Below, piece by piece: positions 1-8,514 of a DNA stretch of 64,000 nucleotides. The notes below the pieces were generated by a model. The model saw only the letters and a program-made list of their open reading frames with translations. It did no database searches and was not told where the DNA came from. The stretch comes from Streptococcus vestibularis (GTDB lineage Bacteria > Bacillota > Bacilli > Lactobacillales > Streptococcaceae), in assembly GCA_010604095.1 (NCBI GenBank), contig JAABLG010000005.1, positions 62,001 to 126,000 on the forward strand. The letters run 5' to 3'. The stretch's first letter is position 1, and every line of letters starts with the position of its first letter. Both the position numbers and the translations under genes were made by a program.

Positions 1-1
1 A

Positions 2-2116
2 AAGAAACCTATTGATACAAGCAAGCCACTGGGTAAGGTTCAGGCTTTCTTGAGCAAATTCACCCTTTCACCAAGAAATCCTATTCGTCGTTTCTGGCGT
101 CGCTATCATATTGGCAAGATTCTCTTTATTTTAGTGGCTATACTGGTTCTGACTATAGGTTCCTACCTCTTTTACATTGCTAAGACAACCAATGTCTCAG
201 ATCTTCAAGATGCTCTGAAGGCAACTACGGTTATCTATGATAAAGACGGCAATCAAGCCGGTTCTTTGTCTGGACAAAAAGGAACCTATGTGGAGCTTGA
301 TGCCATTAGCGATAGCTTGGAAAATGCTGTTATCGCAACAGAAGACCGGACTTTCTACAAAAATAGTGGTGTCAATGTTCAACGTTTCCTCTTGGCGATT
401 GTGTCTATGGGACACTTTGGTGGTGGTTCAACCATTACGCAACAATTGGCTAAGAATGCCTTTTTGACTCAAGAGCAGACAGTGACACGTAAGGCCAAGG
501 AATTCTTCCTTTCTTTGGAATTAACCAAGAAGTATAGCAAAAAAGAAATCCTCACCATGTATCTTAATAATGCTTATTTTGGCAATGGGGTTTGGGGTGT
601 TGAAGATGCCAGCCAAAAATACTTTGGTACGAGTGCTGCTAATCTAACCGTTGATGAGGCGGCTACCCTTGCTGGTATGCTTAAGGGACCTGAAATTTAC
701 AATCCCATTGACAATATCAAAAATGCGACCAACCGTCGAAACACAGTCCTTGCCAACATGGTTGATGACAAGAAGTTGAGCCAGGCTGACGCTGACAGTG
801 CTGCTGGAGTAGATATGGCGAGTCGTTTGGATGATACCTATCAAGGAACTGGTGATGACTACAAGTATCCTTCTTACTTTGATGCCGTCATCGAAGAAGC
901 CACTAAGACCTACGGCTTGAGTGAGGATGAGATTGTTAAGAACGGCTATAAAATCTATACAGAGATGGATGCCAATTCACAGGCTAATATGCAACAGACC
1001 TATGAAAATACCTATCTCTTCCCAACATCAGAAAGTGATGGTAGTACAGCTCAATCAGCCAGTGTGGCCCTCGATCCGTCGACTGGAGCAGTCCGTGGTT
1101 TAGTCGGTCGTGTAGGTGGTACCAGTGATGCAACCTTCCGTAACTTCAACTATGCCACTCAAGGGAAGCGTAGTCCTGGTTCGACCATCAAACCTTTGGT
1201 AGTCTATGCCCCGGCTCTTGCTTCGGGATGGAGTATTAACAAGGACCTTCCAAATAAACCGATTGACTACAACGGCTATACGCCAACCAACTACGGTGGT
1301 GTTGAGACAGAGGATGTGCCCATGTATCAAGCCTTGGCTAATTCGTACAATATCCCAGCAGTTTACCTCTTTAATCAAATCGGTATTCAAAAAGGAATTA
1401 GTTATGGTCAGAAATTTGGTCTTAACTTTGACAATGTCCCAGAAGAATTGGGAGTTGCCCTTGGTGGTGGTGTGACAGCTAGTCCTCTTCAAATGGCTCA
1501 GGCTTACGCGACCTTTGCCAACGGTGGTGAGATGAACACTGCTTATTTCATTACTAAAATTGAAAATGCCAGTGGAGATATCATCGCTACTCATAGTAAG
1601 AAGTCTAAACGTGTTATCAGCCAGTCAGTTGCCAATCAAATGACCAGCATGATGCTTGGAACCTATTCAAATGGTTCTGCTGTTAATGCCAATTATACAG
1701 GTTATACTATGGCAGGTAAGACAGGTACTGTTCAGGCAGAATTTAATAAAGATTTGACCAGTGACCAGTGGGTGATTGGTTATACGCCTGATGTGGTCAT
1801 GACAACTTGGATTGGTTTTGACAAGACCGATGAGAGTCACTACCTGACAGGGGCTAGCTCAGGAACGGCTTCAACTATTTTCAGCTATATCGCTGCAGAT
1901 GTTTTGCCAAATACACCAGGAACTGAGTTTACTGTTGAAAATGCTTATGCGGCTGATGGTCAAACCTTAGATTATACAGCAAATCCAAACGATTCACGTA
2001 ATAGCAATAATAAGTCATGGACAGACAAGGCTTCTGACGTTGTGAATGATGTCAAAGACCAGGCAAGTAGCCTATGGGATAAGATCTCAGACTCCTTCTC
2101 AGGTCTATTCAGATAG
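2..2116 (+). CDS. pbp2a: Class A penicillin-binding protein 2a (5' end outside window)
   Basis: Bifunctional peptidoglycan glycosyltransferase/transpeptidase anchored in the membrane. The frame is open to the left edge with no stop, and the TTG at 50 lies inside it, so the true start is probably upstream of the window. A membrane segment follows the WRRYH motif. The GT51 domain has the catalytic EDRTFY and GGGSTITQQLAKNAFL motifs. The transpeptidase domain has the active-site STIK (in PGSTIKPL), a SYN triad (in ANSYNIPA) and KTGT. The C-terminus is a short charged tail ending LFR. It closely resembles my memory of pneumococcal PBP2a. rpmG, secE and nusG follow on the same strand. Confidence 0.93.
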   Translation, partial: KKPIDTSKPLGKVQAFLSKFTLSPRNPIRRFWRRYHIGKILFILVAILVLTIGSYLFYIAKTTNVSDLQDALKATTVIYDKDGNQAGSLSGQKGTYVELDAISDSLENAVIATEDRTFYKNSGVNVQRFLLAIVSMGHFGGGSTITQQLAKNAFLTQEQTVTRKAKEFFLSLELTKKYSKKEILTMYLNNAYFGNGVWGVEDASQKYFGTSAANLTVDEAATLAGMLKGPEIYNPIDNIKNATNRRNTVLANMVDDKKLSQADADSAAGVDMASRLDDTYQGTGDDYKYPSYFDAVIEEATKTYGLSEDEIVKNGYKIYTEMDANSQANMQQTYENTYLFPTSESDGSTAQSASVALDPSTGAVRGLVGRVGGTSDATFRNFNYATQGKRSPGSTIKPLVVYAPALASGWSINKDLPNKPIDYNGYTPTNYGGVETEDVPMYQALANSYNIPAVYLFNQIGIQKGISYGQKFGLNFDNVPEELGVALGGGVTASPLQMAQAYATFANGGEMNTAYFITKIENASGDIIATHSKKSKRVISQSVANQMTSMMLGTYSNGSAVNANYTGYTMAGKTGTVQAEFNKDLTSDQWVIGYTPDVVMTTWIGFDKTDESHYLTGASSGTASTIFSYIAADVLPNTPGTEFTVENAYAADGQTLDYTANPNDSRNSNNKSWTDKASDVVNDVKDQASSLWDKISDSFSGLFR

Positions 2117-2164
2117 CTTGTCAATTAAGTTTAAAAGTGGTAAGATAAAAAGAACGGAGGCGTT

Positions 2165-2317
2165 ATGGCACAAAAAAAAGCAAGCCTAGCGTGTGCAGAT
2201 TGTGGGAACCGAAACTACTCGATTAGTGTTAGTAGCACTCCCAAACCAACACGACTAGAAGTGAACAAGTTTTGTAAAAATTGTAAAAAATATACCTTGC
2301 ATAAAGAAACAAGATAG
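2165..2317 (+). CDS. rpmG: 50S ribosomal protein L33
   Basis: A 50-residue ribosomal protein of the large subunit. The product begins [18 protein letters not shown] and has two CxxC pairs (CADC and CKNC), so it is the zinc-binding form of L33. The ATG follows the Shine-Dalgarno stretch AACGGAGG. It sits between pbp2a and secE, the usual streptococcal rpmG-secE-nusG order. It is short but unmistakable from composition and neighbours. Confidence 0.95.
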   Translation: MAQKKASLACADCGNRNYSISVSSTPKPTRLEVNKFCKNCKKYTLHKETR

Positions 2318-2325
2318 GAGACACC

Positions 2326-2502
2326 GTGAGACAAACTGGAAGTATTTTCAAAGTCTTGAAAGACACGACTTGGCCAGATCGCAAACAACGCTGGCACGAT
2401 TTTATTTCAGTTCTTGAGTATACTGCGTTCTTCACAGTCATCATCTATGCGTTTGATGTATTGTTGAGTCGCGCTATGTCAGCACTGATTAACTTTTTCT
2501 AA
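2326..2502 (+). CDS. secE: Preprotein translocase subunit SecE
   Basis: A 58-residue subunit of the SecYEG translocon. It starts with GTG 8 nt after the rpmG stop, behind TAGGAG. The N-terminal amphipathic part (FKVLKDTTWPDRKQRWHDF) carries the conserved W-P of SecE. One C-terminal membrane segment follows (about residues 33-57). It has the single-membrane-segment length typical of Gram-positive SecE. A terminator hairpin lies 10 nt downstream, so nusG probably also has its own promoter. Confidence 0.95.
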   Translation: MRQTGSIFKVLKDTTWPDRKQRWHDFISVLEYTAFFTVIIYAFDVLLSRAMSALINFF

Positions 2503-2511
2503 AGAAAACAT

Positions 2512-2540
2512 AAAAAGAGTAGGAATGCCTGCTCTTTTTT
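2512..2540 (+). terminator. Intrinsic terminator after secE
   Basis: AAAAAGAGTAGG and CCTGCTCTTTTTT form a hairpin with a short AATG loop and a T-run. It lies just past the secE stop and before the nusG promoter. Confidence 0.8.
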
Positions 2541-2548
2541 GTTATAAT
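2540..2548 (+). promoter_or_regulatory. Extended -10 promoter for nusG
   Basis: TGTTATAAT is a perfect extended -10 (TGnTATAAT) overlapping the end of the secE terminator. No good -35 is visible. It implies a nusG leader of about 150 nt. The leader holds a weak GGCC/GGCT hairpin with a T-run near 2573-2590. Confidence 0.6.
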
Positions 2549-2705
2549 AAGTGCAGATAAAAGCGAAAACAAAGGCCACGAGGCTTTTTTATTAGGCTTT
2601 GAATGAAAACAGATACTCCACGTGCATTTACCACTCAGATGGCTATCTCATCCAGATTCCTCTGAGTCTAAGTGCCATTTTAGTAAAAAAGAAAGGAATC
2701 CTAAA

Positions 2706-3245
2706 ATGTTAGATTCATTCGATAAGGGCTGGTTCGTCCTTCAAACGTATTCAGGATACGAAAACAAAGTTAAAGAAAACCTTTTGCAACGTGCTCAGAC
2801 TTACAACATGCTTGAAAATATCTTGCGCGTTGAAATCCCTACTCAAACTGTCAATGTTGAGAAAAATGGTAAGGTTAAAGAAGTGGAAGAAAACCGCTTC
2901 CCAGGATACGTTCTTGTTGAGATGGTAATGACAGACGAAGCATGGTTCGTTGTTCGTAACACTCCAAACGTTACTGGTTTCGTTGGTTCTCACGGTAACC
3001 GTTCTAAACCTACTCCACTCTTGGAAGAAGAAATTCGTCAAATCTTGATTTCAATGGGTCAAACTGTTGATGTCTTTGATACTAATATCAAGGTTGGTGA
3101 TGTGGTTCAAATCATTGATGGTGCCTTTATGGGTCAAGAAGGCCGTGTTGTGGAAATTGACAATAACAAGGTTAAAATCATGATTAACATGTTTGGTTCT
3201 GAAACAGCAGCCGAACTTGAACTTTACCAAATCGCTGAACTTTAA
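2706..3245 (+). CDS. nusG: Transcription termination/antitermination factor NusG
   Basis: Transcription elongation factor that binds RNA polymerase and modulates pausing, Rho action and ribosome coupling. The product is 179 residues starting MLDSFDKGWFVLQTYSGYE. The N-terminal NGN domain contains NRFPGYVLVEM and TPNVTGFVG. The C-terminal KOW domain contains VGDVVQIIDGAFMGQEG. The frame is open upstream to 2622, but the ATG at 2706 has a good AAAGGAA site and matches the family N-terminus. A long terminator follows. Confidence 0.95.
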   Translation: MLDSFDKGWFVLQTYSGYENKVKENLLQRAQTYNMLENILRVEIPTQTVNVEKNGKVKEVEENRFPGYVLVEMVMTDEAWFVVRNTPNVTGFVGSHGNRSKPTPLLEEEIRQILISMGQTVDVFDTNIKVGDVVQIIDGAFMGQEGRVVEIDNNKVKIMINMFGSETAAELELYQIAEL

Positions 3246-3306
3246 GATAGACAAAAAGAGGTCAAAATAAGAGATTTCAACCTCGGAAGACTATCTCATT
3301 AAACAT

Positions 3307-3363
3307 GAGGGAGAGACTAGAAGCTAGATTTTTTAAATTTAGTTCTGTGTCACTCCCTTTTTC
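3307..3363 (+). terminator. Long terminator hairpin after nusG
   Basis: AGGGAG near the start pairs with CTCCCT near the end. An internal arm AGAAGCTAGATTT/AAATTTAGTTCT extends the stem, and a T-run follows (CCCTTTTTC). Confidence 0.75.
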
Positions 3364-3369
3364 TAACGG

Positions 3370-3861
3370 ATGATGATGAATTATAAACGATTTTACGATA
3401 GGATTAGCGGTCCATTGCGTCCTTATACTAGTATTTTAGAGAGGCTTAATAAGGTTATAACTAGGACTTTTTACCTACTTTTTCCTATATTTCTTAGTTT
3501 GGTTTGGTTGAGGAATGGCTGGTTTGTTCTTTTTACGACAGTGCTTATTATGGGAGGAGGCTTCTTTCTCCTTTCTCTTGGTCGTAGGCTCTATAATCGC
3601 CCACGCCCTTATCAGACTTGGGATATTCAGCCCCTTATTAAGAAGGACAGTCTTGGCAAATCTTTTCCCAGTCGGCATGTTTTCTCAGCGACTGTCATTG
3701 CTATGTTGGCACTGATGATTAACCCCTGGCTAGGTGGGACTATGCTTTTTTTGGCAGCAATTCTGGCTATCTTGCGTGTGCTAGGTGGCGTTCATTATCC
3801 TAGTGATGTTTTGGCAGGCTATGTCATTGGAATTCTTGTAGGTCTCCTTCTTTACCTTTAG
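3370..3861 (+). CDS. PAP2-family phosphatase, membrane (variant motifs)
   Basis: A 163-residue membrane protein of the type 2 phosphatidic acid phosphatase superfamily, perhaps an undecaprenyl pyrophosphate or lipid phosphatase. It has four to five membrane segments. Motifs are RRLYNRPRP (KX6RP with Arg for Lys), SFPSRHVFSAT (PSGH with Arg for Gly) and LRVLGGVHYPSDVLAG (retaining Arg, His and Asp). Compared with the canonical PAP2 at 53859 the first two motifs are altered, so activity or substrate may differ. Three ATGs stand in tandem at the start and the exact one is uncertain. The Shine-Dalgarno (ACGGA) is weak. Confidence 0.8.
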   Translation: MMMNYKRFYDRISGPLRPYTSILERLNKVITRTFYLLFPIFLSLVWLRNGWFVLFTTVLIMGGGFFLLSLGRRLYNRPRPYQTWDIQPLIKKDSLGKSFPSRHVFSATVIAMLALMINPWLGGTMLFLAAILAILRVLGGVHYPSDVLAGYVIGILVGLLLYL

Positions 3862-3869
3862 AAAATTTT

Positions 3870-3898
3870 GGTCTTCTTCGATAGAGGAAGGCTTTTTT
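3870..3898 (+). terminator. Terminator after PAP2 gene
   Basis: GTCTTCTTC and GAGGAAGGC form a 9-bp stem with two G-T pairs, a GATA-type loop and a T6 tail. Confidence 0.7.
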
Positions 3899-3909
3899 CC
3901 TTGAAAAAA

Positions 3910-3935
3910 CAAAAGGCCCCTTAGGGTACCTTTCC
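3910..3935 (-). terminator. Terminator of the minus-strand HAD/DeoR operon
   Basis: Read on the minus strand, AAAGGTACCC TAA GGGGCCTTTT forms a hairpin with a T-run, just beyond the end of the HAD gene. Confidence 0.65.
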
Positions 3936-3990
3936 TTCTGTTCTAAAATCGAGTTGGCAATTAAAAGTTGTTTCCACCATTGAATAGTAT

Positions 3991-4800
3991 TTAGTTTAGG
4001 ACGTGCTCTGTAATGGCTTGAGCGACACCATGATCATCGTTTGAAGCCGTTACTAAGTTTGCAGTTTCCTTGACCCCTTCAGGTGCATTGCCCATAGCAA
4101 TTCCTAGTCCAGCCAGAGCCAGCATAGGGCTATCGTTGAAGTTATCACCAATAGTCATAACCTGTTCAAGCGGGATGCCATAATATTTGGCAACCTCAAG
4201 GAGAGCATGCTCTTTAGAAACGTGTTTGGCTGTGACTTCAAGGTAGTTATCTTTGGATAAGTAGAAGGCTGTCTGTGGAAAATCCATGCTTAGGAGTTTT
4301 TGGTGGAGGTTCTGGATAACTTCAGGCTTATCAATCAACAATAGCTTGTGGACAGGTGGTTCAGAGTCTGAGACAGTTTCTTGTAGTTCCTTAAGAATAG
4401 GAGATTCACCTGTGATACCTGCTTCCAGCTGAGACCATTTGTCTAGTTGGTTGGTAATCCAATCCTTGCCAGAGTAGATATTCACAGATACACTCGGGTA
4501 GTCTGTAGATAAGTAGCTAAGAAGTTCTTGGATTTCAGTTTTATCCACAGGATGTTCGATGATAGTACGATTACCCTCAAGTACTAAGGCGCCGTTGTAG
4601 CAGGCGATAGGATTTTCATGAAGTCCCAGTTTATGAGCGATTGGTTGCATCCCTAGTGGAGAACGGGCAGAAGCTAAAACAAAGGGAATCTTTGCCTTTT
4701 CAAGCTCTGGCATGACCTCAATCAGTTGCTTATCTACCTGGTGGTGACTGGTGAGAATAGTGCCATCAATGTCACTGATAATCAAACGAATACTACTCAT
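3991..4800 (-). CDS. Cof-type HAD-family phosphatase
   Basis: A 269-residue haloacid dehalogenase-like hydrolase of the Cof/YidA subfamily, expected to dephosphorylate small sugar or nucleotide phosphates. Motif I is the N-terminal DIDGT (nucleophile and acid Asp). Motif II is the ASAR region and motif IV is GDNFNDSPML near the C-terminus. A C2-type cap lies between. The start overlaps the end of the DeoR gene by 8 nt, so the two are co-translated as an operon. The DeoR partner suggests carbohydrate-linked control. The substrate cannot be told from sequence. Confidence 0.88.
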   Translation of the reverse strand: MSSIRLIISDIDGTILTSHHQVDKQLIEVMPELEKAKIPFVLASARSPLGMQPIAHKLGLHENPIACYNGALVLEGNRTIIEHPVDKTEIQELLSYLSTDYPSVSVNIYSGKDWITNQLDKWSQLEAGITGESPILKELQETVSDSEPPVHKLLLIDKPEVIQNLHQKLLSMDFPQTAFYLSKDNYLEVTAKHVSKEHALLEVAKYYGIPLEQVMTIGDNFNDSPMLALAGLGIAMGNAPEGVKETANLVTASNDDHGVAQAITEHVLN

Positions 4801-5560
4801 AATTGCTTTCCTTCCCGTCGTATAAAATTGTTACCTTGTCTTTAAGAGCTTCGACTAAATCAGGCTCAGGTTTCTTATCTGTAATCCAGTAGTCGAAGTC
4901 TTCAATCTTGCCCAATATATATTTGGAATGTTTTTCATACTTGTCTACTTCAGCAATAAGTATCTTGGTTCTGGCAGCCTGCATGGCTAGTTGTTTGACA
5001 GCAACGTCCTCTTCATCTTCATAGCTAACCACTCCTTGACTGAGACTAGCCGCTCCAAAGAAAGCTAAGTCAAATCGTAGATGTTGCAAGAGCTGGGCTT
5101 CGTGAAGCGAATAGTAGAAGCGGTTTTTACTGTAAAATCTTCCTCCCAAGAGATGGAAGTCAACGCCTTCTTTGCCACTTAGTACCAAGGCGTTGTCCAA
5201 AGAGTGGGAGTAGACGGTAACGCTTTTATCTAGCTTTTGAGAAACCTCAAGCATCAAGGTAGAGACATCAAAGAAGAGGAGAGACTGGTCTTTGACAAAA
5301 CTAAGTGCTAGGTCTGCCATTTTTTTCTTGTCTTCTGTTAGTCCTTTCTGACGTTCTTGGAAGCCAAGAACAGTGGTATTTTTAACTGGCAGAATGCCAC
5401 CATGGGTACGTTGAGCCAGATTCCTCTGGCTGAGACAGTCGAAATCTCTTCTGACGGTATCTTTGGAAACACCTAATGCGTCAACCATTTCCTTGACGGA
5501 TAGATTTCCTCGCTCGTCTAAGAGATCCAAAATTTTCTCAAATCGTTGTTCCTGATACAT
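4793..5560 (-). CDS. DeoR/GlpR-family transcriptional regulator
   Basis: A 255-residue repressor. The N-terminal winged helix-turn-helix carries the DeoR signature GVSKDTVRRDFDCL and RTHGG. The C-terminal domain is the ISOCOT-like sugar-phosphate sensor of this family. It is the first gene of a two-gene minus-strand operon with the HAD phosphatase. A minus-strand extended -10 (TGCTATACT, 5583-5591) lies just upstream. The AT-rich inverted repeat around 5594-5636 (TTTTTGC and GCAAAAA arms) could be its operator; that part is inference. Confidence 0.88.
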   Translation of the reverse strand: MYQEQRFEKILDLLDERGNLSVKEMVDALGVSKDTVRRDFDCLSQRNLAQRTHGGILPVKNTTVLGFQERQKGLTEDKKKMADLALSFVKDQSLLFFDVSTLMLEVSQKLDKSVTVYSHSLDNALVLSGKEGVDFHLLGGRFYSKNRFYYSLHEAQLLQHLRFDLAFFGAASLSQGVVSYEDEEDVAVKQLAMQAARTKILIAEVDKYEKHSKYILGKIEDFDYWITDKKPEPDLVEALKDKVTILYDGKESNYE

Positions 5561-5715
5561 GAGTCACCTTCTTTCTGATTCTAGTATAGCATCTTTTTGC
5601 TTTTTTATAACATAAAGTAGCAAAAAAACTTAAAAAGAATGAAAAAAGCGCAAAACCTACTAGGGTGAATTTGCCTCTTAAAGTTCCCTTATCATCTTTA
5701 AAAATCCCTCAAAAA

Positions 5716-5724
5716 TGCTATAAT
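5716..5724 (+). promoter_or_regulatory. Extended -10 promoter of leuS
   Basis: TGCTATAAT ends 29 nt before the leuS ATG. The -35 region is weak, as is common with extended -10 promoters. Confidence 0.75.
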
Positions 5725-5753
5725 AGAAGCATTACGAATATTGGAGAGAAACC

Positions 5754-8255
5754 ATGAGTTTTTACAATCATAAAGAAATCGAGCCCAAGTGGCAAAAATA
5801 CTGGGCTGACAATCACACTTTTAAGACAGGAACAGATGCCTCAAAACCTAAGTTTTATGCGCTTGACATGTTCCCTTACCCATCTGGAGCGGGTCTTCAC
5901 GTAGGACACCCAGAAGGTTATACAGCAACTGATATCCTCAGCCGTTTCAAACGTGCACAAGGCTATAACGTCCTTCACCCAATGGGTTGGGATGCCTTTG
6001 GTTTGCCTGCTGAGCAATACGCTATGGATACAGGGAATGACCCAGCAGAATTCACAGCAGAGAATATTGCTAACTTCAAACGCCAAATCAATGCGCTTGG
6101 CTTCTCTTACGACTGGGATCGTGAAGTCAACACAACAGATCCAAACTACTACAAATGGACGCAATGGATTTTCACCAAACTTTACGAAAAAGGCTTGGCT
6201 TATGAAGCTAAAGTGCCAGTAAACTGGGTTGAAGAATTGGGTACGGCCATCGCCAACGAAGAAGTCCTCCCAGATGGAACATCTGAGCGTGGAGGCTATC
6301 CGGTTGTCCGCAAACCAATGCGCCAATGGATGCTCAAAATCACTGCCTACGCAGAGCGTTTGCTCAATGACTTGGATGACCTTGATTGGCCAGAGTCTAT
6401 CAAGGACATGCAACGCAACTGGATTGGTAAATCAACCGGTGCCAATGTCACTTTCAAAGTAAAAGGGACTGATAAGGAATTTACAGTCTTTACGACACGT
6501 CCAGATACTCTTTTTGGTGCGACTTTCACTGTTTTGGCACCTGAGCATGAACTAGTAGATGCCATCACAACACCTGAACAAGCTGAGGCTGTAGCTGACT
6601 ACAAGCATCAAGCTAGCCTGAAATCAGACTTGGCTCGTACCGACCTTGCCAAGGAAAAAACAGGGGTTTGGACGGGTGCTTATGCCGTCAATCCTGTCAA
6701 TGGCAAAGAAATCCCAATCTGGATTGCCGACTATGTTCTTGCTAGCTACGGAACAGGTGCCGTTATGGCCGTACCTGCTCACGATGAACGTGACTGGGAA
6801 TTTGCTAAACAGTTTGATCTTCCAATTGTAGAAGTGCTTGAAGGTGGCAATGTTGAAGAGGCTGCTTACACAGAAGATGGCCTTCACGTCAACTCTGACT
6901 TCTTGAACGGTCTCAACAAAGAAGAAGCGATTGCTAAAATCGTGGCTTGGTTGGAAGAAAAAGGTTTCGGTCAAGAAAAAATCACTTACCGTCTTCGTGA
7001 CTGGCTCTTTAGTCGTCAACGTTACTGGGGTGAACCAATCCCAATCATTCATTGGGAAGACGGAACTTCAACAGCTGTTCCAGAAAGTGAATTGCCACTT
7101 GTCTTGCCAGTCACCAAGGACATCCGCCCTTCAGGTACTGGTGAAAGCCCACTAGCTAACTTGACAGACTGGCTAGAAGTGACTCGTGAAGATGGGGTCA
7201 AAGGTCGTCGTGAAACCAACACCATGCCACAATGGGCTGGTTCAAGTTGGTACTACCTTCGCTACATTGACCCACACAACACAGAAAAATTGGCTGATGA
7301 GGACCTCCTCAAACAATGGTTGCCAGTAGATATCTATGTGGGTGGTGCAGAACACGCCGTTCTCCACTTGCTTTACGCTCGTTTCTGGCACAAGTTCCTC
7401 TATGACCTTGGTGTTGTACCGACTAAAGAACCATTCCAAAAACTCTTTAACCAAGGAATGATTTTAGGAACTAGCTACCGTGACCACCGTGGTGCTCTTG
7501 TGGCAACTGACAAGGTTGAAAAACGTGACGGTTCCTTCTTCCACATGGAAACAGGGGAAGAATTGGAGCAAGCACCAGCCAAGATGTCTAAATCTCTCAA
7601 GAATGTGGTCAACCCAGACGATGTGGTGGAACAATATGGTGCGGATACCCTTCGTGTTTATGAAATGTTCATGGGACCACTTGATGCTTCAATCGCTTGG
7701 TCTGAAGAAGGTCTAGAAGGAAGCCGTAAATTCCTCGACCGTGTTTACCGTTTGATCACAACGAAAGAAATCGTTGCGGAAAACAATGGCGCTCTTGACA
7801 AGGTTTATAACGAAACGGTTAAATCTGTTACTGAGCAAGTCGAGTCTATGAAATTCAACACAGCCATTGCCCAACTCATGGTCTTTGTCAATGCAGCTAA
7901 CAAGGAAGACAAACTCTACGTGGATTACGCTAAAGGCTTTATCCAATTGATTGCCCCATTTGCCCCTCACTTGGCAGAAGAACTCTGGCAAACAGTAGCA
8001 GAAACAGGTGAGTCAATCTCTTACGTAGCTTGGCCAACATGGGACGAAAGCAAATTGGTTGAAGATGAAATCGAAATCGTCGTCCAAATCAAAGGTAAAG
8101 TCCGTGCTAAACTCATGGTTGCTAAAGATCTTTCACGCGAAGAGTTGCAAGAAGTAGCTCTTGCTAACGACAAAGTCAAAGCAGAGATCGATGGCAAGGA
8201 AATTGTTAAGGTGATTGCGGTACCGAACAAACTTGTTAATATTGTCGTTAAATAA
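5754..8255 (+). CDS. leuS: Leucyl-tRNA synthetase
   Basis: Class I aminoacyl-tRNA synthetase of 833 residues, the usual bacterial length. It activates leucine and charges tRNA-Leu. The HIGH-type motif is HVGHPEG in the N-terminal Rossmann fold, the CP1 editing domain includes [12 protein letters not shown], and KMSKS occurs as [11 protein letters not shown]. The C-terminus ends NKLVNIVVK. The ATG has a GGAGAG ribosome site. A second, diverged copy of the last codons lies about 50 nt downstream (see 8308-8340). Confidence 0.98.
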   Translation: MSFYNHKEIEPKWQKYWADNHTFKTGTDASKPKFYALDMFPYPSGAGLHVGHPEGYTATDILSRFKRAQGYNVLHPMGWDAFGLPAEQYAMDTGNDPAEFTAENIANFKRQINALGFSYDWDREVNTTDPNYYKWTQWIFTKLYEKGLAYEAKVPVNWVEELGTAIANEEVLPDGTSERGGYPVVRKPMRQWMLKITAYAERLLNDLDDLDWPESIKDMQRNWIGKSTGANVTFKVKGTDKEFTVFTTRPDTLFGATFTVLAPEHELVDAITTPEQAEAVADYKHQASLKSDLARTDLAKEKTGVWTGAYAVNPVNGKEIPIWIADYVLASYGTGAVMAVPAHDERDWEFAKQFDLPIVEVLEGGNVEEAAYTEDGLHVNSDFLNGLNKEEAIAKIVAWLEEKGFGQEKITYRLRDWLFSRQRYWGEPIPIIHWEDGTSTAVPESELPLVLPVTKDIRPSGTGESPLANLTDWLEVTREDGVKGRRETNTMPQWAGSSWYYLRYIDPHNTEKLADEDLLKQWLPVDIYVGGAEHAVLHLLYARFWHKFLYDLGVVPTKEPFQKLFNQGMILGTSYRDHRGALVATDKVEKRDGSFFHMETGEELEQAPAKMSKSLKNVVNPDDVVEQYGADTLRVYEMFMGPLDASIAWSEEGLEGSRKFLDRVYRLITTKEIVAENNGALDKVYNETVKSVTEQVESMKFNTAIAQLMVFVNAANKEDKLYVDYAKGFIQLIAPFAPHLAEELWQTVAETGESISYVAWPTWDESKLVEDEIEIVVQIKGKVRAKLMVAKDLSREELQEVALANDKVKAEIDGKEIVKVIAVPNKLVNIVVK

Positions 8256-8280
8256 CGAGTTTATTATCCTTATTTGCCAC

Positions 8281-8307
8281 TTTCAATAGTTCACGGGACT
8301 ATTGAAA
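8281..8307. repeat. Perfect 10-bp inverted repeat between leuS and its tail relic
   Basis: TTTCAATAGT (8281-8290), a 7-nt spacer TCACGGG, then ACTATTGAAA (8298-8307). The arms are perfectly complementary. There is no T-run, so it is not a classical terminator. It sits directly between the leuS stop region and the leuS-like relic. Confidence 0.85.
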
Positions 8308-8340
8308 CCAAATAAATTGGTTAATATTGTTGTGAAATAA
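8308..8340 (+). pseudogene. Relic of a second leuS 3' end
   Basis: The 33 nt translate to [10 protein letters not shown] plus a stop, identical in protein to the last ten residues of leuS at 8223-8255. The codons differ (AAT for AAC, TTG for CTT, GTG for GTT among others). It is therefore a diverged copy and not a recent tandem duplication. The likeliest origin is replacement of leuS by recombination with DNA from a relative, leaving the old 3' end behind. It has no start codon and encodes nothing by itself. The genuine leuS terminator follows it. Confidence 0.75.
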
Positions 8341-8345
8341 AAATG

Positions 8346-8379
8346 AATCCTTCGGAGCTAAGCTCTGGAGGATTTTTTG
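8346..8379 (+). terminator. leuS terminator
   Basis: AATCC (8346-8350) pairs with GGATT (8370-8374), with further pairing inside and a T6 tail. It is placed after the leuS relic, as expected if the relic is the original gene end. Confidence 0.75.
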
Positions 8380-8389
8380 TATCGCTATA

Positions 8390-8398
8390 TGCTATAAT
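8390..8398 (+). promoter_or_regulatory. Extended -10 promoter of yjdF
   Basis: TGCTATAAT gives a predicted transcript start near 8405 and a 110-nt structured leader before yjdF. Confidence 0.75.
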
Positions 8399-8404
8399 AG
8401 TCCC

Positions 8405-8514
8405 AACTAAGATAAAAACACAGTTCTGGTTGGTAGTCCAGACGTAGGCAAGCCTATCAGTAACCTTCCTCCTTGGTTGTCCATTCTTAGGGATAGATTT
8501 AAGGAGGTGCTGTC
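8405..8514 (+). promoter_or_regulatory. Probable yjdF-motif riboswitch with ribosome-site sequestration
   Basis: The leader of a yjdF (DUF2992) gene is the place where the yjdF RNA motif, known to bind azaaromatic compounds, is found in Firmicutes. CCTCCTT (8468-8474) is a perfect complement of the Shine-Dalgarno AAGGAGG (8501-8507), giving a direct mechanism of translational control. I call the family from gene context plus this pairing. I did not match the full consensus structure. Confidence 0.7.

Noticed and set aside
1100..1594. 164-codon minus-strand frame inside pbp2a, and similar long antisense frames in leuS and ureC
   Set aside because: They lie fully inside well-defined genes, have no ribosome sites and encode unstructured shadow sequences.
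2622..2705. Extended N-terminus of NusG (28 residues more)
   Set aside because: The ATG at 2706 has the ribosome site and matches the conserved NusG start; the upstream part is leader sequence.
5733..5740. TACGAATA, identical to the SigX (CIN) box core, just upstream of leuS
   Set aside because: It lies downstream of a good vegetative promoter and only 13 nt from the ATG, so a SigX transcript would lack a ribosome site. About two chance hits of an 8-mer are expected in 64 kb on both strands.
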